Shown: positions 1 through 4,779 of the stretch, piece by piece
How positions within the stretch are numbered: position 1 is the stretch's first letter
How the letters are laid out: every line of letters begins with the position of its first letter
DNA from: Methanosarcina sp.
GTDB lineage: Archaea > Halobacteriota > Methanosarcinia > Methanosarcinales > Methanosarcinaceae
DNA length: 9,902 nt
Direction: 5' to 3'
NCBI GenBank assembly: GCA_003157235.1
Contig: PMJC01000153.1
Coordinates: 1-9,902 of the forward strand
The notes under the pieces: generated by a model
Databases searched by the model: none
What the model saw: the letters and a program-made list of their open reading frames with translations, nothing else
Told to the model about the DNA's origin: nothing
Translations under genes and position numbers: made by a program

Positions 1-24
1 AAAAGTATAATAAGCTATTAAAAA

Positions 25-183
25 ATGGTTATTACTCTGATATGTATAGGTGAAATATATTTCGTATTTGCAAATATAGGTAGTGTTAATTCTAGAAATT
101 CTAGAGGAAGAATTCTTAGAGTCACCATCAATAATTATTTGGTATTTCCCATAGCTGTTGAAGGAAGGACTCTAATGAGCTAA
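25..183 (+). CDS. Possible 52-residue hypothetical protein
   Basis: An ATG frame of 52 codons ends at TAA 181-183, with an in-frame TAA just upstream at 19-21. The product starts MVITLICIGEIYFVFANIG, a hydrophobic stretch, and continues with a basic section containing NSRNSR and RGRILR. NSRNSR is encoded by a perfect 9-nt tandem repeat (AATTCTAGA twice, 89-106). No ribosome-binding site precedes the ATG. I recognise no family. It could be a leaderless small gene, a remnant of a larger gene, or a chance frame. The low confidence reflects the missing initiation signal. Confidence 0.2.
   Translation: MVITLICIGEIYFVFANIGSVNSRNSRGRILRVTINNYLVFPIAVEGRTLMS
65..76. repeat. 12-bp perfect palindrome TATTTGCAAATA
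   Basis: TATTTGCAAATA reads identically on both strands. It is flanked by two direct copies of TATAGGT (45-51 and 75-81, the second overlapping the palindrome edge). Palindromes of this kind can be operator sites, but it also lies inside the possible 52-residue frame, so a regulatory role is only a guess. Confidence 0.3.
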
Positions 184-194
184 GAATTATTCCT
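105..194. repeat. Imperfect inverted repeat with 13-nt outer arms
   Basis: The left outer arm AGGAAGAATTCTT (105-117) pairs with AAGAATTATTCCT (182-194) with one mismatch. The adjacent inner arm AGAGTC (118-123) pairs exactly with GACTCT (168-173). The right side carries 8 extra bases between the two arm segments. The left outer arm itself includes the 10-bp palindrome AAGAATTCTT. The structure could be a hairpin or the end of a decayed small element; nothing identifies which. Confidence 0.35.
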
Positions 195-982
195 AAAAAT
201 GAAAACAATAGTCTTACTTCATAAAGAAAACCCGACTTGATTTTCTCCCAAGTCTACAAACTTTTTGAGGATATAAACCTTATTTATCTTAAATTTAGCA
301 TGTAATAATTCAGTTATACCTAAACTCATTCATTTTCAATACCAATTTTTTATTTTTGCGAAATTAATCGACATCTACTACTATAAGTTTTATATTCAGA
401 TTGAAAGTTTCTATTTCAACCTTCATTATTCATACTGGAAGCTCACCCTCATTAAAGTTGAGAATCCTGCCTATTAAACAGGAAAATACGGAAAAAACGG
501 TTTCATGATTCCATTTTTGTGTGGTCAAACTTTACATTTAAATAGAATTCCAATAAATTCCTATATTTTTGAGTATTGGAGAGTTTAATTCTCTTAACAA
601 TAATTTTTGCTCATGAAAATTCTTACTGATTTTACGGCTCTGTAGAAATCCTTAATTTAATACAAATTATTTCTACTATCTTTTTATTTACGTTATAGAT
701 TATCAGTTTAAGTTTTAATTATTTGAATTGATTATGGAACTTTCGGTACACTGCCAAATTGCGGTTATACCATTAAATTTAATCCAAAAATATAACGTTA
801 AAAATTTTAATTACAAATTTTAGAAACAGTATATTTGTATGGTATTTTGATAAACCTTAAATTTTGTCCGATGCTTAGAAAAGTATATTAATAGCTAGTT
901 AAAATCAGGGGTTTGCAACTATTAATCGTGTGTTTTATATTAATACTAAATTATATATTCGATCTTGATATATTTTTATTAG

Positions 983-1300
983 ATTTTAGTTCGTCTAGTA
1001 TTTTTTCCTCGTTGCAATCCTGTGCAAATTTTGTCCAGTAATTTTAGTATTAACTTAATTTTTTCTGGTTTATTATTCTTTTGTTTTAAAGATAGTTTAG
1101 CTATCTTCAAAATACTCTTTTATTTTCGATATAATCAACTAATAAGAGAATATCACAAAGAAGGATATTTTGAAACAATTCTTTATAAACTCAAAATAAC
1201 AAGAAATCTACTGGAAAAATTTGGTCTATATAATATTTCTAAGTTTCAATGTTGGGACGTTCATGCTATTGTTGTGAAAGAAGTACTTTTAAAATATTGA
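983..1300 (+). CDS. Possible hypothetical protein or gene remnant
   Basis: The frame is open for about 105 codons after a TAG at 980-982, which is long for DNA this AT-rich. The first usable start is GTG at 1022, giving 92 residues, and no ribosome-binding site precedes it. The N-terminal third is hydrophobic (INLIFSGLLFFCF), and the rest is charged and mixed, ending near KFQCWDVHAIVVKEVLL. I recognise no family. It could be the 3' end of a decayed gene whose start has been lost, or a chance frame. Confidence 0.22.
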   Translation: MLVRLVFFPRCNPVQILSSNFSINLIFSGLLFFCFKDSLAIFKILFYFRYNQLIREYHKEGYFETILYKLKITRNLLEKFGLYNISKFQCWDVHAIVVKEVLLKY

Positions 1301-1382
1301 TCAGATCAGTTTCATGTCGGCTTATTCCCATATTTTTATATGAACTATGGTACCAAAAAGACATGTCTACAACTTAAATAAT

Positions 1383-1445
1383 TTAATTTCACTTAATTTC
1401 GTCTCACTTGACTTAAAAAGTTTATGTTTGACGGGAAAAGTTTAT
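1383..1445. repeat. Short direct repeats with 10- and 20-nt periodicity
   Basis: TTAATTTC occurs at 1383-1390 and 1393-1400, a period of 10. AAAAGTTTAT occurs at 1416-1425 and 1436-1445, a period of 20. Both spacings are close to whole helical turns, which is the arrangement expected for same-face protein binding. The region is AT-rich, so chance is a real alternative. Confidence 0.3.
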
Positions 1446-1812
1446 ATTATTCTTTAAAGCTAAAATAGTGAAAATTTTAATGAGTAAATTAATACTATAG
1501 AATTTGCTGCGAGTTGTATAAATTTATATAGGTTTATCTGAATCTTCTTAAGTTTATAATGTTGATTAATTGCCAGGAGAGTTAATGGTATGATTATATC
1601 AGCAAATGTTAGAAAATTTTAAATTCATAGTCATCAATTCAAGGCAGTTTATCAGGATTTTTTTCTCAATGTCGTGAAAAGATGGCTATGACACTTTTTT
1701 TATTTCAGAAGATTTTTCTGATGCTGTTTTATTTCGGATCAATTTTGCTGCTTATGCACTTGTATTGCGAGTTATTTATATCAACAAAATTTACAATTGG
1801 AAACAAGCTAAA

Positions 1813-1899
1813 TTATGCGAGACTACCCCAGGGAATTCCACCCCAGCGTGCATCGGTTCCCCAAAGATTTATAGTTTGAAAATCGTCCCATCCAAACAT
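1813..1899 (-). CDS. Candidate tryptophan-rich small protein (28 residues)
   Basis: The frame starts at ATG 1897-1899 on the minus strand and ends at TAA 1813-1815, giving 28 residues. The product begins MFGWDDFQTINLWG and ends RWGGIPWGSLA. It has four tryptophans and six glycines, with near-repeated WG steps encoded by two direct copies of CTGGGGT. A perfect GGAGGT ribosome site (plus-strand 1907-1912) sits 7 nt upstream. About half of its bases are G or C, against a strongly AT-rich surrounding. No family is recognised. It is too short and uncharged to suggest a classic regulator or a membrane helix, so it could be a functional small protein or a leader peptide. The initiation site and composition are the evidence for a real gene; conservation is untested. 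Confidence 0.5.
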   Translation of the reverse strand: MFGWDDFQTINLWGTDARWGGIPWGSLA

Positions 1900-1906
1900 T
1901 ATATTT

Positions 1907-1912
1907 ACCTCC
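1907..1912 (-). promoter_or_regulatory. Perfect Shine-Dalgarno site of the 28-residue frame
   Basis: The minus strand reads GGAGGT, complementary to the archaeal 16S 3' end, with a 7-nt spacer to the ATG at 1899. It is the strongest ribosome site in the upstream 2.5 kb and fixes the start of the small frame. Confidence 0.55.
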
Positions 1913-1946
1913 AATGGTTTAACTTTTTATATTATTTTTGTACATA

Positions 1947-1958
1947 ATGATATACGAA
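1947..1958 (-). promoter_or_regulatory. Candidate TATA box of the 28-residue frame
   Basis: The minus strand reads TTCGTATATCAT, an AT-rich box preceded by an A-rich stretch that could act as a BRE. Transcription would begin about 25 nt downstream, near 1926, leaving a leader of roughly 26 nt that contains the GGAGGT site. A second AT-rich box, at 1923-1934, lies too close to the start codon to serve with that ribosome site. Confidence 0.3.
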
Positions 1959-2042
1959 TTTTTAAAGATTTTATTGTTTTTAGTTCTCTTACATAAAACT
2001 TCTAATCAACCCCCTAAAATTATTCCTTCATAGCAACTATTG

Positions 2043-2371
2043 TTAGGAATCATTTAGTTCTTTATTTTTGTTCATGTTGAAGCACATTTGATTGCTATAA
2101 AGTACAAATACAAATATATTGCCAAATAATATGAAATAGATAGAATATTTGATTCTTAATATTAATACTATTATGTAAATGAGTAAATATTTTCTCAACC
2201 CAAATTTAGGTGCTATATCCTGCTGTAAGTAATGGAGTGACACAACGCAACTTTGATTAGCTAAAATCACTTTTGCGATATTCTTCTGATTTGTATAGAT
2301 GGTTTCGGAACCGACTAAATTCAGAACTACTTCTCAGAGAAGTGTAGATTTAATATAATGGTTCCCTTCAT
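2043..2371 (-). pseudogene. Possible frameshifted remnant encoding a hydrophobic protein
   Basis: On the minus strand the frame from about 2330 down to the stop at 2043-2045 is open for roughly 95 codons. Its only normal start is GTG 2268-2270, without a good ribosome site. Upstream of that start it still reads smoothly (NLVGSETIYTNQKNIAKVIL). A separate ATG frame at 2371 (MKGTIILNLHFSEK, then stop) overlaps it in another frame, so one base change in length near 2330 would join the two. The C-terminal part contains a strongly hydrophobic segment (YLLIYIIVLIL and YFILFGNIFVFVL), suggesting one or two membrane helices. I recognise no family. A chance frame remains quite possible. Confidence 0.2.
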
Positions 2372-2421
2372 CTATCTAATATCTAATAACTACAGACAAA
2401 TCAAAAATTCACAATTAAGTA

Positions 2422-2485
2422 TTTTGATAACCCCCTAAATATCGTCATATCTTATGAATAGTATAATTATGACTCTTGAAAACAT
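2422..2485 (+). repeat. Upstream block A, shared with the hef upstream region
   Basis: Positions 2422-2457 match 4494-4529 without gaps. They share GATAA, CCTAAAT and the 10-mer TCATATCTTA at a constant offset of 2072. A second shared motif, TCTTGAAAACAT (2474-2485), matches TCTTAGAAAACAT at 4573-4585. The block lies upstream of glyS, overlapping its promoter region. It may be a duplicated intergenic sequence or a common regulatory element. Confidence 0.45.
2461..2469 (+). promoter_or_regulatory. Candidate TATA box of glyS
   Basis: GTATAATTA is the best-placed AT box before glyS and predicts a start near 2490 with a leader of about 55 nt. The region is AT-rich throughout, so other boxes are possible. 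A short stem, TGAGG/CCTCA (2485-2489 with 2501-2505), lies around the predicted transcript start. Confidence 0.3.
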
Positions 2486-2533
2486 GAGGTTTATCAAAAT
2501 CCTCAATTATTTGATATTCCCACTCAATTTCAC

Positions 2534-2537
2534 GAGG
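2534..2537 (+). promoter_or_regulatory. Ribosome-binding site of glyS
   Basis: GAGG lies 9 nt before the ATG at 2547. It supports that start, which also matches the expected N-terminus of the family. Confidence 0.6.
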
Positions 2538-2546
2538 ATTTCTTAA

Positions 2547-4370
2547 ATGGACAAGTACGAGAAGGTATTCGAACTGGCTAAACGCCGGGGGTTTTTGTGG
2601 AACTCCTTTGAACTGTATGGCGGAAGCCGTGGATTTTATGATTATGGGCCTCTTGGGAGCACACTAAAGAGGCGGATTGAGCAGATATGGAGAGAGTTTT
2701 ATATTATCCAGGAAGGGTTTATGGAGATTGAGTGTCCGACTATCGGTATCGAAGAAGTCTTTATAGCATCCGGGCACATTGGAAGTTTTTCTGATCCTCT
2801 GTGTGAGTGCATGAACTGCAAAGAGGCATTCAGGGCTGATCACCTTGTAGAAAACGTAATTAATGTGGCAGGAACTTTGAATGCAGAAGAGCTTACCAAG
2901 ATTATAAAAGAACATGAACTCAGATGCCTCGAGTGTGGTGGAGAATTAGGGGAAGCTTATGAATTTAATTTAATGTTCAAGACCACAATTGGGCCTGGTA
3001 CTGGAAAGCAGGGGTATTTAAGGCCGGAAACGGCCCAGGGTATGTTCGTTGATTTCCAGAGGCTTTCCAGGTTCTATAGAGGTAAGTTGCCTTTTGGAGC
3101 AGTGCAGATAGGTAAATCCTATCGAAACGAAATTGCACCCAGGCAGGGTATTATCCGGCTCAGGGAGTTTACGCAGGCAGAGTGCGAAATTTTCGTTGAT
3201 CCAAGGCACAAAAAACATCCTAACTTCAAACTTTTTGCAGACAAAGAACTTGTACTCTATTCGCAGGAGGCGCAGAAGAAGGGAGAATCATTCAGGATGA
3301 CTGTCAGGGAAGCTGTGAAGGCTAAGGTCATTGCTCATGAAATACTGGGTTACAATATCGCACTCACACAAGAGTTCCTGAAAAAGGTAGGGATCAACCC
3401 TTCAAAACTCAGATTCAGGCAGCACCTTAAGGATGAAATGGCGCATTATGCAATCGATTGTTGGGATGCTGAGATTGAGACAGAACGCTTCGGTTGGGTT
3501 GAAATGGTAGGAATTGCCGACAGAACGGACTATGACCTCAAAGCCCATTCAAGAGTCAGCAAAACCGATCTTTATGTTTACGTGGAATATAACGAGCCTA
3601 AGATGATAAATCGCTTTGCTGTAAAGCCAAATATGTCTAAGCTAGGCCCTGTCTTTAGGGACAAAGCAAGAGCTGTCGCAGATGCTTTAAAACAACTTTC
3701 AGAAGAGGAACTATCAAAGGTTGAGATCAAAGTTAATGTGGGTGGAGAAGAGTTGACAGTCAGTTCTGATATGGTGAGCTTTGCGGAAGAGAGCGTAAAA
3801 GTAAACGGAGAAGGCTTTATTCCACATGTAATTGAACCTTCCTATGGTATTGACAGAATCTTCTATGGTGTCATGGAGCATGCTTTTGATGAAGAAAATA
3901 TTGCCAAGAAGGCAGCAGAATTTGGAATTAAAGGCGCAGAAGAAATTGGAAAAGAATCTGAATATGTAAAAGATGATAGAGATGCCGAGTTAGAGGAGGA
4001 TGATCGCCTTGTTATGCATTTCTCAAGTGCAGTTTCCCCTGTGCAGGTTGCAGTCCTCCCACTTTTGACTCGTAAAGAGCTTTTAGATCCTGCAAAGGAG
4101 ATCGTTGCAAAACTCAAGGAAAATGCTCTTCTTGTCAACTATGATGATTCCGGGACTATTGGGCGCCGCTATAGAAGAAACGACGAAATAGGGACTCCTT
4201 ACTCCGTTACCGTGGATTATGATACCCTTGAAGACGGAACTGTTACAATAAGGGACCGAGACTCAATGCGGCAGGTAAGGTCTCCGATGAAAGGAATAGA
4301 AAATGTAATATTCGGACTTATTTATAGGGGTAAGAGTTTCGAATATGCAGGCAAGCCTTTTAACTTCTGA
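2547..4370 (+). CDS. glyS: Glycyl-tRNA synthetase, archaeal alpha2 type
   Basis: This enzyme attaches glycine to tRNA-Gly in the cytoplasm using ATP, as a class IIa homodimer. At 607 residues it has the expected size and looks intact. Visible parts in order: N-terminal catalytic start (GGSRGFYDYGPLG, 25-37); a probable zinc site with CxxC pairs C88/C91 and C127/C130; the RPETAQGMF substrate segment (159-167); motif 2 (SYRNEIAPRQGIIRLREF, 191-208); motif 3 (PSYGIDRIFYG, 431-441); and a C-terminal anticodon-binding domain from about 494, with SGTIGRRYRRNDEIGTP at 535-551. Between motif 3 and the anticodon domain is a charged stretch (about 448-487) that seems longer than in bacterial alpha2 enzymes; I judge this from memory of the family. 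The ATG is supported by GAGG upstream. It stands alone, with over 400 nt before hef, so it is probably monocistronic. Confidence 0.98.
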   Translation: MDKYEKVFELAKRRGFLWNSFELYGGSRGFYDYGPLGSTLKRRIEQIWREFYIIQEGFMEIECPTIGIEEVFIASGHIGSFSDPLCECMNCKEAFRADHLVENVINVAGTLNAEELTKIIKEHELRCLECGGELGEAYEFNLMFKTTIGPGTGKQGYLRPETAQGMFVDFQRLSRFYRGKLPFGAVQIGKSYRNEIAPRQGIIRLREFTQAECEIFVDPRHKKHPNFKLFADKELVLYSQEAQKKGESFRMTVREAVKAKVIAHEILGYNIALTQEFLKKVGINPSKLRFRQHLKDEMAHYAIDCWDAEIETERFGWVEMVGIADRTDYDLKAHSRVSKTDLYVYVEYNEPKMINRFAVKPNMSKLGPVFRDKARAVADALKQLSEEELSKVEIKVNVGGEELTVSSDMVSFAEESVKVNGEGFIPHVIEPSYGIDRIFYGVMEHAFDEENIAKKAAEFGIKGAEEIGKESEYVKDDRDAELEEDDRLVMHFSSAVSPVQVAVLPLLTRKELLDPAKEIVAKLKENALLVNYDDSGTIGRRYRRNDEIGTPYSVTVDYDTLEDGTVTIRDRDSMRQVRSPMKGIENVIFGLIYRGKSFEYAGKPFNF

Positions 4371-4396
4371 TGTTCTGATACCAACGTTAAATTGCG

Positions 4397-4465
4397 AAAT
4401 TCTTTATTATTTTCTGGTTCTTCAAATTATTATAGTCGCAGAATTCGGGAAATAATAATGAATTT
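4397..4465 (+). terminator. Inverted repeat and T-rich tract after glyS, possible terminator
   Basis: AAATTCTTTATTATTTTC (4397-4414) pairs with GAAATAATAATGAATTT (4449-4465): 6 bp, one mismatch, 9 bp, then a one-base bulge and a final pair. The loop is 34 nt. The left arm is T-rich (4401-4423), as archaeal 3' ends usually are. It begins 26 nt after the glyS stop. It may be a terminator or a processed 3' structure; a small dispersed repeat is the alternative. Confidence 0.4.
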
Positions 4466-4493
4466 TTGAGATCCCAGAAGACAACAAAAAGAA

Positions 4494-4585
4494 TTTCGAT
4501 AAAATCCTAAATTTCATCATATCTTACAAATTACATACAATTGATTTGTAGAAATTAGATTTTGATCAATATTCTTAGAAAACAT
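4494..4585 (+). repeat. Upstream block B, diverged copy of the glyS upstream block
   Basis: This is the hef-side partner of block A. The gapless core 4494-4529 carries GATAA, CCTAAAT and TCATATCTTA. The second motif, TCTTAGAAAACAT (4573-4585), lies 27 nt further downstream relative to the core than in block A. No TATA box directly follows the core here, so the shared sequence is not simply the promoter core. Confidence 0.45.
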
Positions 4586-4611
4586 CTAAATTTTGGCTGT
4601 TAAAAACTGAG

Positions 4612-4619
4612 TATAAAAG
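4612..4619 (+). promoter_or_regulatory. TATA box candidate for hef (distal)
   Basis: TATAAAAG, preceded by an A-rich AAAAACTGAG, is the best consensus match in the gap. It predicts a start near 4642 and a leader of about 138 nt that includes the CGAAA-loop hairpin. Long 5' leaders are known in Methanosarcina, which makes this acceptable. Confidence 0.4.
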
Positions 4620-4735
4620 GGCATGAAATCCATAAGATCTACTTTTTCTTCAGTTTACATAATTAAAAGGCCGAAAGCCTGAGCAAAAATTTAATTTCAT
4701 TATTCTTATATAACACTGAAGATCTGAAATAAATA

Positions 4736-4746
4736 CTTATAAAGTA
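4736..4746 (+). promoter_or_regulatory. TATA box candidate for hef (proximal)
   Basis: CTTATAAAGTA predicts a start near 4765, giving a leader of only about 15 nt. That would suit the absence of a strong ribosome-binding site before the hef ATG. TTATATA at 4707-4713 is a third option. The sequence alone does not decide between them. Confidence 0.35.
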
Positions 4747-4779
4747 AATAATCCTTAAATGAAATAATCCTGAAGCAAA

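Larger units (their letters stand above)
1..2546. other. Long AT-rich region without a recognisable conventional gene
   Basis: About 2.5 kb upstream of glyS is strongly AT-rich and shows no protein family I recognise. It holds scattered short frames, listed separately where they have some support, plus short palindromes and direct repeats. Several stretches read like coding sequence interrupted by stops. One example is plus-strand codons from about 198 to 300, which give short peptides such as MKTIVLLHKENPT before a stop. This suggests decayed coding DNA, but AT-rich DNA can also produce such peptides by chance. No transposase signature, RNA gene or CRISPR-like array was seen. Confidence 0.6.
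4371..4779 (+). other. glyS-hef intergenic region
   Basis: The 409-nt gap contains no credible gene. It holds an inverted repeat just after glyS, block B shared with the glyS upstream region, and three TATA-like boxes. It also has a small hairpin, AGGC-CGAAA-GCCT (4668-4680). A 19-codon ATG frame at 4623 lies only 3 nt after a TATA-like box and so would not be in its transcript. The gap probably carries glyS termination and hef initiation signals. Confidence 0.6.

Noticed and set aside
364..426. 20-codon minus-strand frame (MKVEIETFNLNIKLIVVDVD)
   Set aside because: Coding-like alternation of residues, but no ribosome site at usable distance and too short to judge; kept only as part of the unexplained AT-rich region.
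1571..1611. AGGAG followed by ATG at about 1584
   Set aside because: The ATG with proper spacing reads only two codons before TGA; the next ATG gives a 10-residue peptide with poor spacing.
1682..1879. 65-codon plus-strand frame with a hydrophobic N-terminus
   Set aside because: No ribosome site, and its 3' part overlaps the minus-strand 28-residue frame, which has a much better initiation signal; the non-hydrophobic tail looks like the shadow of that frame.
4623..4682. 19-codon ATG frame in the glyS-hef gap
   Set aside because: It starts 3 nt after the TATA-like box at 4612-4619, so a transcript from that box would begin downstream of the ATG; there is no ribosome site.
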